DNA of 64,000 bases from Paenibacillus sp. URB8-2 (GTDB taxonomy: Bacteria > Bacillota > Bacilli > Paenibacillales > Paenibacillaceae), in the NCBI RefSeq assembly GCF_013393385.1, contig NZ_AP023239.1:2232001-2296000 (forward strand), in the 5' to 3' direction. Position 1 is the first letter of the stretch; each line of letters starts with the position of its first letter. The notes beneath the pieces were generated by a model, which made no database searches, had not been told where the DNA came from, and worked only from the letters and a program-made list of their open reading frames with translations. The position numbers were made by a program, and so were the translations under genes. Below are positions 24,130-32,654 of the stretch, piece by piece.

Positions 24130-25341
24130 TCAATTGGCGAGCGAGAAGTGGAATATATCTTCGAGAATAATGGAGGCGGCTGCCAATAAGTTCGCCTCTT
24201 CGCCCAATGTTGACGGGCAAATTTTAAGGTCGCGCAAAATCGGAAGAGCGTAAGACGATACATACTTTTCAACATTTTCCAGCAACCGGGGGTTGTTCGA
24301 GCCGATCTGCCCGCCCAGGATCAAAATTTCCGGATTGAACAAATTGATGAGATTGACCAGGCCAAGACCCAAATATCCGGATATCTCATCGGTTATATCG
24401 ATCGCGAGTGAATCCTGCATCTTCACGGCCTGATTGAACATCTCGGGTGTGACGCGGGCAATGTCGCCCTCCGCCAAGTCCATGATGGCCGTCTTTCTGC
24501 CGCGCGTCGCAGAGGCGATAATCCGTGAATAAACCGCGGGCCAGCTGATATAGTTCTCCAGACAGCCCGAGCTTCCGCATTCGCAGCGGACACCGTTGCG
24601 GTCAACGATGATATGCCCAAGCTCTCCGGCCCCGCCGTTGCTGCCTCTAAGCAGAATGTCGTGAAAAAAAATCCCCGCCCCCACACCGTCCGAGATCGAG
24701 ACGTAGATCAAATTTTGGACCTTCCCGTATGGACCGAATTTCTTTTGGGCAAGCACTGTGGCGTTCAGGTCGTTTTCCAGCCATGTTTTAATATTGAAAC
24801 GGCTTTCAACAATGGCTTTCAGATTGATATGCTCCAGCCGGAGCTTGGAGTTAAAGTATACAATGCCTAAATCCTTGTCGATAACGCCGGGAACAATAAT
24901 CGAGATTCCGAGGCATTTCCCGGTACTGGGGCAGTTCTCCAAAAAAACTTCAAGCTCTGAAATGATTGCAGCAATAAGCTCCTCCCCGTATAACGCTCGA
25001 ATCGGTCTTGATTGTTTACGGCTGATCTTTGCCTCCAGGTCCATCTGGGCAATATCGATGGAAGAATTGGAAACGGAAACCCCGATCAGATAAAGGCGGT
25101 CGGAAGCCAGCTTCAACATAATCGGTTTTCTTCCTCCGTTGGAAACCCCCTCGCCCATTTCGCACACATAACCGTCCCGTATTAGCTCCTGAATGGCGGA
25201 AGCCACCGTTGTTGCGCTGATGCCGTAGTGCTTCGCAATTTCGCTTCGGGAGACGGGGCCTTTATCCCGGATCACATTTAAAATAATCGATCGGTTCAGT
25301 TCCTGTACCAGTTTCAGATCTCCAGTTCTTATCTTGTTCAC
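24130..25341 (-). CDS. ROK-family transcriptional regulator (NagC/XylR type)
   Basis: A ~403-residue regulator. The N-terminal winged helix (VSRSEIAKHYGISATTVASA) is followed by a ROK sugar-kinase-like domain with the zinc motif CECGSSGCLENY and the upstream GAGELGHIIV. Such proteins repress sugar genes and release DNA when a sugar or sugar phosphate binds. The GTG at 25341 has GCGAGG nine bases upstream; the TTG at 25350 would overlap that site. It is divergent from the six-gene importer/oxidoreductase operon beginning at 25852 and is its likely regulator. Inverted repeats in the intergenic region are candidate operators. Confidence 0.93.
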   Translation of the reverse strand: MNKIRTGDLKLVQELNRSIILNVIRDKGPVSRSEIAKHYGISATTVASAIQELIRDGYVCEMGEGVSNGGRKPIMLKLASDRLYLIGVSVSNSSIDIAQMDLEAKISRKQSRPIRALYGEELIAAIISELEVFLENCPSTGKCLGISIIVPGVIDKDLGIVYFNSKLRLEHINLKAIVESRFNIKTWLENDLNATVLAQKKFGPYGKVQNLIYVSISDGVGAGIFFHDILLRGSNGGAGELGHIIVDRNGVRCECGSSGCLENYISWPAVYSRIIASATRGRKTAIMDLAEGDIARVTPEMFNQAVKMQDSLAIDITDEISGYLGLGLVNLINLFNPEILILGGQIGSNNPRLLENVEKYVSSYALPILRDLKICPSTLGEEANLLAAASIILEDIFHFSLAN

Positions 25342-25450
25342 TTCGTTCAACCTCGCTTTAGGAACAATATAAAATCTACTTTATCACGGCTGCTTTATTC
25401 GTCCAACAAGAAGAAGCGCCTGACGGCATCCTTGAAGGACGCAAGTACGT

Positions 25451-25537
25451 TTCTCGTAGAAATATAAGACCATTTATAAGCGTGAAACTTATTAGTTCTT
25501 ATATTTTGAAAAAAGTATCTAGTCTTAACTACGAGAA
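25451..25537. promoter_or_regulatory. Nested inverted repeats in the ROK/operon divergent region
   Basis: An outer pair, TTCTCGTAG (25451-25459) and CTACGAGAA (25529-25537), encloses an inner pair, AATATAAGA (25461-25469) and TCTTATATT (25497-25505). All arms are exact 9-mers. The layout is typical of paired operators or a structured leader. It lies between the regulator start and the operon promoters. Confidence 0.5.
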
Positions 25538-25561
25538 CTTAATACACCTAATAGAATAAGA

Positions 25562-25648
25562 TTGGAGGTGAGGTGCAATAAATCTATAATAGTATGTGAT
25601 AAAAATTAACGCAATGTATTGAAAATATTATTTTTTTGTGACTATAAT
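25562..25648 (+). promoter_or_regulatory. Two candidate SigA promoters for the ROK-linked operon
   Basis: P1: TTGGAG (25562-25567), 17 bases, TATAAT (25585-25590). P2: TTGAAA (25619-25624), 18 bases, TATAAT (25643-25648). P2 would leave a ~200-base untranslated leader before the binding-protein gene. The leader contains two ACATCATT repeats and a short frame (FLVIINPAKSLAMACPSYFKS from ~25768) without a standard start codon. Confidence 0.55.
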
Positions 25649-25851
25649 AGCTTCAATGGTATGTAATCGGACATGTAAACATCATTTTCTTTCATTTTTT
25701 GATAGGGAATATAACATCATTGTACATCCATTGGAGAAAGTTGGCAGGAAGGGAGGGCTTCATTAAATTTCTGGTAATCATTAACCCGGCTAAATCGCTG
25801 GCGATGGCGTGCCCGTCGTACTTCAAATCCTAATTTTACTGGGGGGTTCTT

Positions 25852-27165
25852 ATGAAACGGAAATCATCAATTATGGTATTGCTTCTGATTGTATTGGCAG
25901 TAGCGGCGTTGTCCGGATGCGGAAATAATTCGAATTCGGCGGCCGAAGGCAATACAAAGACTAACGCGGCCAGTAGCGATAAGCCATATGCCGGAGTCGT
26001 CCTGCGCACCATCTCTAATCCGTCCAATCAGGAATACTTCGCCAAGGTGAATAAAGAGTTTCAGGAAAAGACGGGTATTGAAGTACAGACCGATACGGTC
26101 GGTAATGCCGATGTTACACCAAAATTGATGAATTCCTTCATGTCCGGCGGATCTACGTACGATATTTTTGTAATGGATGTCATCGACTTGCCCCGGTTTG
26201 TCGTATCGGGATGGGTTGAACCGGTCGATCAATGGCTGACCGACGACATGAAGAACGAAATGCTGCCTTTTGCAAAACAGGCTTTACAGTATCAGGGCAA
26301 GTATTACGGTCTTCCTTTCGCTTCCGAGTACAAGTCCTTTGTATATAACAAGACGATGGTGGAAAAAGCCGGTTTCTCGGGTCCGCCGAAAACATGGGAT
26401 GATTTCATTAAATACAGTCAGGCTTTGCAGGAAAAAGGAATCGTAAAATACGGATCGGCCTGGGCCTGGAGCCAAACCGAAGGCCTCGTCTGCGATTTCA
26501 TCGCGATTGCTTCCAGTATGGGAGGCAAGCTGTTTGATGAGGACGGAAACCCTGTCTTCAACAGCCCGGAGAACACCGCAGCGCTGCAGCTGATGGTCGA
26601 TATGATCTATAAATATAAAGTCGTTGACCCCGCTTCGATTCAATACAATGAAACCAATGTGCTTGACGCAATGTCCGCGGGCGATATCGCCTTTGAATTG
26701 AACTGGGGACTGCCGCTCACGCCGCTTAATGATGAATCCAAGTCCAAAATCGTGAACCAGGCTGATGTCGCTCCGCTTCCATATACCGTATCCAGCGCAA
26801 CGATTGCCGGACCGATGTCCTATGCGATCTCCTCGGGTTCGAAGAATAAGGAAGCGGCATGGGAGTATATCAAATTCCTGAACGATACAGAGGGCAGCAA
26901 ACGGCAGGCGATTGAAATCGGAATGTTCCCGGGCTGGAAGAGCGTATATGAAGATCCGGAAGTGAAAGCGGGCGTTCCCGGACTTGACAAGATTCTGGAG
27001 CAGGCGGAAGTTGCCGTCAACCGTCCGCAAATTCCTTGGTACAATGAATGGTCTTCCAAGTTCCAGGTTGAACTCCAGAATGCATTGACTCAAAAGAAAA
27101 CACCGGCTCAGGCGTTGGCAGACGCGTTCGCTGAAACGCAGAAAATCCAGGAGAGCAACAAGTAA
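25852..27165 (+). CDS. Extracellular sugar-binding lipoprotein (family 1)
   Basis: CUT1-type solute-binding lipoprotein, 437 residues, with signal peptide and lipobox LSGC. The mature part begins with a low-complexity Asn/Ser/Ala linker, then a binding fold with SGGSTYDIFVMDVIDLPRF and the GDIAFELNWGLPL region. The start has GGGGGG five bases upstream. It is the first gene of an operon with two permeases, a GNAT protein and two Gfo/Idh/MocA dehydrogenases. Its ligand is therefore probably a modified or amino sugar or polyol, but this is only inference. Confidence 0.92.
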   Translation: MKRKSSIMVLLLIVLAVAALSGCGNNSNSAAEGNTKTNAASSDKPYAGVVLRTISNPSNQEYFAKVNKEFQEKTGIEVQTDTVGNADVTPKLMNSFMSGGSTYDIFVMDVIDLPRFVVSGWVEPVDQWLTDDMKNEMLPFAKQALQYQGKYYGLPFASEYKSFVYNKTMVEKAGFSGPPKTWDDFIKYSQALQEKGIVKYGSAWAWSQTEGLVCDFIAIASSMGGKLFDEDGNPVFNSPENTAALQLMVDMIYKYKVVDPASIQYNETNVLDAMSAGDIAFELNWGLPLTPLNDESKSKIVNQADVAPLPYTVSSATIAGPMSYAISSGSKNKEAAWEYIKFLNDTEGSKRQAIEIGMFPGWKSVYEDPEVKAGVPGLDKILEQAEVAVNRPQIPWYNEWSSKFQVELQNALTQKKTPAQALADAFAETQKIQESNK

Positions 27166-27176
27166 GGAGAATTGCT

Positions 27177-28166
27177 ATGGATAAGAGCAAACATAGTGAC
27201 TCGGTCGCGATTCAGAAAGAAGGACTTTCTATGCGGGGTCAAGCGATGCTTCGACAGGCGGCCCGGTCCGGTTCGAACTCGAAAAAAATGATTTCCGAGT
27301 CGAAATTTGCGCTCCTTTTACTGCTTCCCACTATCGTTATCCTGCTTGGCCTGCTGCTTTATCCATTCCTGTACTCCATCTACCTGTGTTTTGTCGATCT
27401 GAATTTGACGAAACCATGGGTCGGTGCCAAGTTCATCGGACTGGATAACTTCAGCGCGGTGCTTCAGGATGGCGAATTCTGGCTCAGCATGGAGACGACT
27501 CTTTATTTTGCGGTATTCAGTGTTGCGGCGAGTATGATTCTGGGGCTTGCCGCGGCCCTTCTCTTTAATGTCAAGTTCCGCTTGCGGGGACTCGGCAGAT
27601 CGCTGCTCCTGATTCCGTGGGCGATGCCAGGTGTCGTTAACGCCATGATCTGGCAGACGATGCTGCACCCGAACTACGGTCTGCTGAACGGTGTACTGCT
27701 GAAGACGGGCCTGATCGAAAGTCCGGTCGGATGGCTGTCCGATCCGAAGCTGGCGCTGGCATCCGTCATTATGGCGCAGGTATGGACATCGTTTCCTTTT
27801 GTCGCCTTGATGTATCTGGCCGCTCTTCAGTCGATTTCAGGGGAATTGATTGAAGCCGCCAAAATTGACGGGGCGGGCAGCATACGTATTTTTAAAGATA
27901 TCGTCGTAAAATTGCTGGTGCCCGTTACACTGGTTCTGCTCGTTCTGCGCACCATCGACTCCTTCCGGGTATTCGATCTGGTCTTTGCCATGACCAAGGG
28001 CGGTCCGGCCAATTCCACACAGCTATCCGGCCTGTATCTGTACAAGCAGGGCTTCATGTTCAGCGATTTCGGGCTGGGCTCTGCCGGAAGCTATATCCTG
28101 ACGGGATTTATCCTGGTGTTCGTGCTGCTGTATATGCGGATACTCCGCCAGAAGGATGGGGTTTGA
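27177..28166 (+). CDS. Sugar ABC transporter permease (MalF/UgpA-type)
   Basis: A 329-residue permease with six membrane segments preceded by an unusually long hydrophilic N-terminus (~45 residues, Ser/Lys-rich). The EAA loop is IEAAKIDGAGSIRIFKDIVV. The start ATG follows AAGGAG by seven bases, 11 bases after the binding-protein stop. A tightly spaced operon position and no linked ATPase indicate dependence on a shared MsmX-like ATPase. Confidence 0.95.
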   Translation: MDKSKHSDSVAIQKEGLSMRGQAMLRQAARSGSNSKKMISESKFALLLLLPTIVILLGLLLYPFLYSIYLCFVDLNLTKPWVGAKFIGLDNFSAVLQDGEFWLSMETTLYFAVFSVAASMILGLAAALLFNVKFRLRGLGRSLLLIPWAMPGVVNAMIWQTMLHPNYGLLNGVLLKTGLIESPVGWLSDPKLALASVIMAQVWTSFPFVALMYLAALQSISGELIEAAKIDGAGSIRIFKDIVVKLLVPVTLVLLVLRTIDSFRVFDLVFAMTKGGPANSTQLSGLYLYKQGFMFSDFGLGSAGSYILTGFILVFVLLYMRILRQKDGV

Positions 28167-28182
28167 GAAAGGAGGAGCGGCT

Positions 28183-29022
28183 GTGAGCAAGTCCGTAAAA
28201 AAGGTTTTGTTATTTATTGGCGTCGTGCTTGTCATGATCTTTACTTTAGCCCCTCTGATCTGGGCTTCTATCATCAGTATTTCGCCCGGAAAAGAACTGG
28301 CGTCGCTTGCCCGGCATTGGCTTCCGGATAGCTTCACCCTAATGAACTACAAGCAGGTGCTGAGCTTGTCCGACAATGCAGCATCGTTCAAAAACTCGCT
28401 GCTTAACAGTTTCATTGTGGCCACCGTCACGACGTTCTTCTCGCTGATCTTCGGCTCCTTGGGAGCCTACGCCTTTGCCAGACTTCGTTTCCACATGAAA
28501 GACCGCCTGGCGGTCATCTTTCTGATTACGCAAATGGTGCCCAGCATCGCGATTGCGCTGCCGATGTATTTGATTTTTAACCGGATCGGGCTGCTGGACA
28601 CCAAATCGGCTCTCGTACTGGCCAATCTGTCTTTCACTCTTCCTTTTATCATTTGGATGATGCGGGCATTCTTCGAATCCATTCCCAAAGAGCTGGAGGA
28701 ATCGGCCTTTGTGGACGGTTTGGGGCGGTTCGGCGCTCTGCTCCGAATCATTCTGCCGATCTCGGCTCCGGGCCTGTTTGCTATAGGCGTATTCGCCTAT
28801 TTGAATACCTGGAATGAATTTAATACGGCCCTCGTGCTGACAGGCTCCTCGCAATCGAAGACGATGCCGGTCGTAATCAACGAGTTTCTCGGACGGTTCT
28901 CCGTTGATTACGGCTTGATGGCATCGTCTGGAATCATCGGCCTGCTTCCACCGGTGCTTCTGACCCTGTTCTTCCAGCGCTATCTGGTGGACGGGATGAC
29001 TGCGGGCGCCGTGAAGGGCTAA
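28183..29022 (+). CDS. Sugar ABC transporter permease (MalG/UgpE-type)
   Basis: A 279-residue permease with six membrane segments. The EAA loop is LEESAFVDGLGRFGALLRIILP and the C-terminus is VDGMTAGAVKG. I choose the GTG at 28183, which follows AAAGGAGGAGCGGCT; the ATG at 28156 lies inside the preceding gene. It completes the importer with the genes at 25852 and 27177. The next gene starts 21 bases downstream. Confidence 0.94.
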   Translation: MSKSVKKVLLFIGVVLVMIFTLAPLIWASIISISPGKELASLARHWLPDSFTLMNYKQVLSLSDNAASFKNSLLNSFIVATVTTFFSLIFGSLGAYAFARLRFHMKDRLAVIFLITQMVPSIAIALPMYLIFNRIGLLDTKSALVLANLSFTLPFIIWMMRAFFESIPKELEESAFVDGLGRFGALLRIILPISAPGLFAIGVFAYLNTWNEFNTALVLTGSSQSKTMPVVINEFLGRFSVDYGLMASSGIIGLLPPVLLTLFFQRYLVDGMTAGAVKG

Positions 29023-29043
29023 CTATGGAAAAGAGGTGCGCTA

Positions 29044-30249
29044 TTGCCGAGATTAGAAGTCAGGCAGGTACAAAACCGCGAAGAAATCGACAGGATATTT
29101 GATTTGCTGGGAAAAGTATTTCCGGAAGACCGTTCGTTTTTTCAACAAAGGCTGGATTACGATGCCGCGTATGATCCCGAAACGACCTGGATCGCCTTGG
29201 CGGACGGGGAATTGGCCGCTTCGGTGCAGCTGTTTCCTTACCGGATTCATATTGGAGCCGCGGAACTGCTTGTCGGCGGCATCGGGAGTGTGGCGGCGGA
29301 CCCGGCTTACCGGGGACTTGGAGCCGTACAGGCGATTTTGGCGGAAATGAGTTTGTGGATGCGAAGTCGCGGCTATGATCTGTCTCTATTGTTTACCGGC
29401 ATTCATCCCTTTTACGAGAAGGCGGGCTGGGAGACGGTGGAAGCCCCCCTGTACGTGCTGAACGCCGAATCGGTATTCATGGAAGACAGCAGGGGCACGC
29501 CCTATCGCATCTCGAAGTTTGAGTCCGGAGATTTGGGCGAAGTGATGGAGATTTGCGAGCGGTACAACCGGAAGAACGCCAACACCCGGGTGCGGACGCG
29601 CGAATACTGGGAAGGTCTGCTGAAATGGACCGATAGTATAACGGAATGCTTCTGGGTGGCCAGGAAGGGAAGCGAGATTGTCGCTTACGCCATCGGGGGG
29701 AAAGAACAGGCCGGAAAGCTAGGTCTGCTGGATTGCGCTTATCTGGATGGAGAGGGCGAAGCAGTGAAGCCGCTCCTGTCCATGCTGGCCGCCGGGGAAT
29801 CCGTCAAGCAGTTGGAAGCCACAATACCGGAGGATGGCGTCCTGCCGGAAACCCTCAGGCAGCTCGGTTCCGTGCAGACTGCCGACAACAGCGAGACCAT
29901 GTGGAAGATTATGGGATTTCCCGCCATGCTGGCCAAGCTTGCTCCTGAACTGACGAACCGGATCGCCGCTCTGACCGGGGAAGAGCTGTCCGCCCTGCCG
30001 GAACGACTGCTGCTTCGATGCGGATCCGAGCGGGCCGTGCTTGTTCTGGAGCCGTCTTCGGTAACCGTCCAGACTTCTCCCTGGGGACTGGTCTATGATG
30101 AGGAAATCAAATGCACCTCCGCCGAATTTTGCGCCATGCTGACCCAAGGCATTCAGGCGGTGAAGCGGGAGGCGCTGAGAAACCACGCGGCGCTTCAGGC
30201 GCTTTTTCCGGGGCAGCGTTATGCGATGTGGATAACAGAAAGGTACTAA
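29044..30249 (+). CDS. GNAT-family N-acetyltransferase with C-terminal SCP2-like domain (Eis-like)
   Basis: A 401-residue acetyltransferase. The first ~140 residues are a GNAT domain with the acetyl-CoA motif near VAADPAYRGLGAVQAIL. A second degenerate GNAT-like part and a C-terminal sterol-carrier-like domain (LLLRCGSERAVLVLEPSS onward) follow, the layout of Eis-type enzymes. The start is TTG, five bases after AGAGGTG. Its position inside a sugar import and oxidoreductase operon is unusual and suggests N-acetylation of an imported amino sugar or of a pathway intermediate, although a detoxification role is equally possible. The acceptor is unknown. Confidence 0.88.
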   Translation: MPRLEVRQVQNREEIDRIFDLLGKVFPEDRSFFQQRLDYDAAYDPETTWIALADGELAASVQLFPYRIHIGAAELLVGGIGSVAADPAYRGLGAVQAILAEMSLWMRSRGYDLSLLFTGIHPFYEKAGWETVEAPLYVLNAESVFMEDSRGTPYRISKFESGDLGEVMEICERYNRKNANTRVRTREYWEGLLKWTDSITECFWVARKGSEIVAYAIGGKEQAGKLGLLDCAYLDGEGEAVKPLLSMLAAGESVKQLEATIPEDGVLPETLRQLGSVQTADNSETMWKIMGFPAMLAKLAPELTNRIAALTGEELSALPERLLLRCGSERAVLVLEPSSVTVQTSPWGLVYDEEIKCTSAEFCAMLTQGIQAVKREALRNHAALQALFPGQRYAMWITERY

Positions 30250-30282
30250 AGGCATCCCTTTCCAAAAGGAGACGAGACCAGA

Positions 30283-31272
30283 ATGAAGAATGTGTTGTTG
30301 ATTGGGGCCGGTACGATGGGGAGAAAGCACGCGGAAGCCTATACGGCCATGAAGGAAGTATTCCTGCTGGGTATCGTCGATTCGGATGCGGCCGCGGCGG
30401 ACAAAGCCGCCGAGCGGTTCGGCACCCGGGCATTCGGCAGCTATGAGGAAGCGATGATGGAGCTGGATGCCGTCGATGTGGTCGACATCTGTCTGCCGAC
30501 TTATCTGCACCGGGAGTATGTGCTCAAGGCGGCGGATGACGGCAAGCACATCATATGCGAAAAACCGCTGGCCGGCAGCCTGAAGGACGCGCGCGAGATG
30601 ATCGACTACTGCAAGGACAAGAAGACGAAGCTGTTTGTAGGACATGTTGTGAGGTTCTTCCCGGAATATGTCCAAGCCAGACAGGTAATGGAGCAGAATG
30701 GTCTGGGCGATGTTGCCGTGGTGAAGGCCAGCCGGACCTCCGGTTTCCCGCGCGCATGGAACAACTGGTATGCGGATTCCAGCAAGAGCGGCGGCCTTCT
30801 GTTGGACCTGTCCATCCATGACTTCGATTATTTGCGCTGGTGCTTCGGAGAGGTGGAGCGGGTATTCGCCAAAGCCTACGCACCGGAATCCCCGGAAGGG
30901 GGAGGCTATGCATTGACAACACTGACCTTCCGCAGCGGCGTCATTGCCCATGTCGAAGGCTCCTGGTCCCATCAGAAATTTACGACATCTTTCGAAATTG
31001 CGGGAACCGAAGGGATCATCGATTTCAACAGCGCGAGTGACAATCCTATCCTGTCCTTTAGGAAGGCGCCGGATAAGCCGTCGGAGGGCGCTGCCGTTCC
31101 GGAAAGTCCGCTGCTGGAAGCTCCTTATTACCGGGAACTGGCCCACTTTCTGTCTTGTATGGAGACGGGGGAAGAGCCGATCGTTACCGCCGAGGACGCG
31201 TATCAGGCGCTGGCCATCTCGCTGGCCGCAATCGAATCGTCCCGAAGCGGCATGCCCGTGGCGCTTGCTTAA
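30283..31272 (+). CDS. Gfo/Idh/MocA-family oxidoreductase (first of two)
   Basis: A 329-residue NAD(P)-dependent dehydrogenase. The N-terminal Rossmann motif is LLIGAGTMGRKHAEAY, and the family EKPL signature (ICEKPLAGS) carries the catalytic Lys. The C-terminal alpha/beta domain includes GGLLLDLSIHDFDYLRW, whose Asp and His are usual catalytic residues. Members oxidise or epimerise sugars, inositols and amino sugars. It is followed 54 bases later by a paralogue, and both lie in the ROK-linked operon. The substrate is unassigned. Confidence 0.94.
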   Translation: MKNVLLIGAGTMGRKHAEAYTAMKEVFLLGIVDSDAAAADKAAERFGTRAFGSYEEAMMELDAVDVVDICLPTYLHREYVLKAADDGKHIICEKPLAGSLKDAREMIDYCKDKKTKLFVGHVVRFFPEYVQARQVMEQNGLGDVAVVKASRTSGFPRAWNNWYADSSKSGGLLLDLSIHDFDYLRWCFGEVERVFAKAYAPESPEGGGYALTTLTFRSGVIAHVEGSWSHQKFTTSFEIAGTEGIIDFNSASDNPILSFRKAPDKPSEGAAVPESPLLEAPYYRELAHFLSCMETGEEPIVTAEDAYQALAISLAAIESSRSGMPVALA

Positions 31273-31326
31273 GTGTTCGGGTGCAAGACGCCTCATCTCA
31301 AACTCAAACAAGTACAGGAGGGTCTT

Positions 31327-32316
31327 ATGATTAAAATTGGCGTAGCCAGTCTTGCTCATATGCATGCCATAGGCTATATGGACGCTTTATTGGAAATCGA
31401 CGGCGTGGAGCTGGCCGGGATCTGGGACGAGGATGCCGTGAAGGGCAAAGAGATTGCCGACCGGTATCAAACGACATACTATCCGGAGCTGGAGCAGCTG
31501 ACGGGCAGCGAGATTGACGCGGTCATCGTCTGCTCCGAGAATGTGCGGCATATCGATTGTGTCATGGCGGCCGCAAAAGCGGGTAAGCATGTTCTCTGCG
31601 AGAAGCCGCTGGCCACAAGGGTAGAGGATGCGCTGGCGATGATCGAGGTCTGCCGGGAGAACGGCGTACTTCTCCAGACCGCTTTTCCGGTCCGGTTTCA
31701 AACCTCGATCAAACGGGGGAAGGAGCTGCTGGACAGCGGAGCTTACGGCAAAATTCTTGCCATGAAAGGGACGAACCGTGGACGCATTCCCGGCGGCTGG
31801 TTCCTGGACCGGGAGTTGTCGGGCGGGGGAGCGGTGATGGATCATACCGTTCATGTCGTTGACGTCATGCGCTGGTACATGGGCGCGGAGGTGACGAATG
31901 TGTACGCCGAGGCCGCCAGCCGGTTCTCGGAAGGAAAAATCGACGATTGCGGCATCCTGACGATGGAGTTCGATAACGGCGTGTTTGCCAGCCTGGACTG
32001 CAGCTGGTCACGCAACAAGAAGTTCCCGACCTGGGGAGATGTGACGCTGGACGTGATCTGCGAATATGGCGTACTGTCGATCAACGCCTTCAATCAGAAA
32101 ATGAGCGTTTACAGTAATGAAAACGGAGTGAGCTGGGATTACTGGGGAGACAACATGGACCTGGAGCTGATCCGCGATTTTGTCCAGTCGGTCCGTGAAG
32201 GAGCGAAGACCGCCTCGGTAACGGGGGAAGACGGGCTTAGGGCGCTTGAAGTCGCGCTTGCCGCTTACCGGTCCGCCGAGGACCATCGGCCCGCTCCAAT
32301 CACCCTGGCCCACTGA
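31327..32316 (+). CDS. Gfo/Idh/MocA-family oxidoreductase (second of two)
   Basis: Also 329 residues, with IGVASLAHMHAIGYMDAL as an altered N-terminal cofactor loop, LCEKPLATR as the catalytic Lys motif and GGGAVMDHTVHVVDVMRW with the Asp and His. Unlike the first paralogue, the GxGxxG loop is replaced by ASLAHMH, a variant seen in some Gfo/Idh/MocA members. The start ATG is four bases after AGGAGGG. The frame is open further upstream but has no such site. It is the last gene of the operon and is followed by a strong terminator. Confidence 0.93.
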   Translation: MIKIGVASLAHMHAIGYMDALLEIDGVELAGIWDEDAVKGKEIADRYQTTYYPELEQLTGSEIDAVIVCSENVRHIDCVMAAAKAGKHVLCEKPLATRVEDALAMIEVCRENGVLLQTAFPVRFQTSIKRGKELLDSGAYGKILAMKGTNRGRIPGGWFLDRELSGGGAVMDHTVHVVDVMRWYMGAEVTNVYAEAASRFSEGKIDDCGILTMEFDNGVFASLDCSWSRNKKFPTWGDVTLDVICEYGVLSINAFNQKMSVYSNENGVSWDYWGDNMDLELIRDFVQSVREGAKTASVTGEDGLRALEVALAAYRSAEDHRPAPITLAH

Positions 32317-32338
32317 GAGGGCAGGCGCATCTTTCTGG

Positions 32339-32376
32339 CAAGCCCCCGGGGTGATTTGATCCCGGGGGCTTTTTGC
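32339..32376 (+). terminator. Strong terminator of the ROK-linked operon
   Basis: AGCCCCCGGG and CCCGGGGGCT are exact complements across a ten-base loop, followed by TTTTTG. Confidence 0.95.
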
Positions 32377-32546
32377 TGAGTGGGGCGGAGTTCCCGGCTT
32401 CTTGCTGAGGGGCGGAGTCCCTGCTCTTTTTGGCCATGATGTAATGTTCTCTTCCATTCATCCGACTTTATGGTCAGAAGGTTAGTTATTATGCACAATT
32501 AATAGTGAGAAATTTAGATAATATGACAATTAACATGCCATCAAGA

Positions 32547-32575
32547 TTTAAACGGCTCATTAGACAAGATATAAT
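32547..32575 (+). promoter_or_regulatory. Candidate SigA promoter upstream of the monooxygenase-like gene
   Basis: TTTAAA (32547-32552), a 17-base spacer and TATAAT (32570-32575). The surrounding 32460-32650 region is AT-rich and holds no gene. Between the terminator and this promoter two copies of a TTGCTGAG-GGGGCGGAGT-like segment occur (32372 and 32402). Confidence 0.5.
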
Positions 32576-32654
32576 ATGATTAATGGCACATATGCTGATT
32601 TTAAGCCGCGATTTATATCCTATAAATAAACGCCACTGAAAGGTATGAGGAAGC

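Noticed and set aside
29719..31365. 548-codon minus-strand open frame across the GNAT and oxidoreductase genes
   Set aside because: It spans the junction of two well-supported plus-strand genes and shows no domain pattern.
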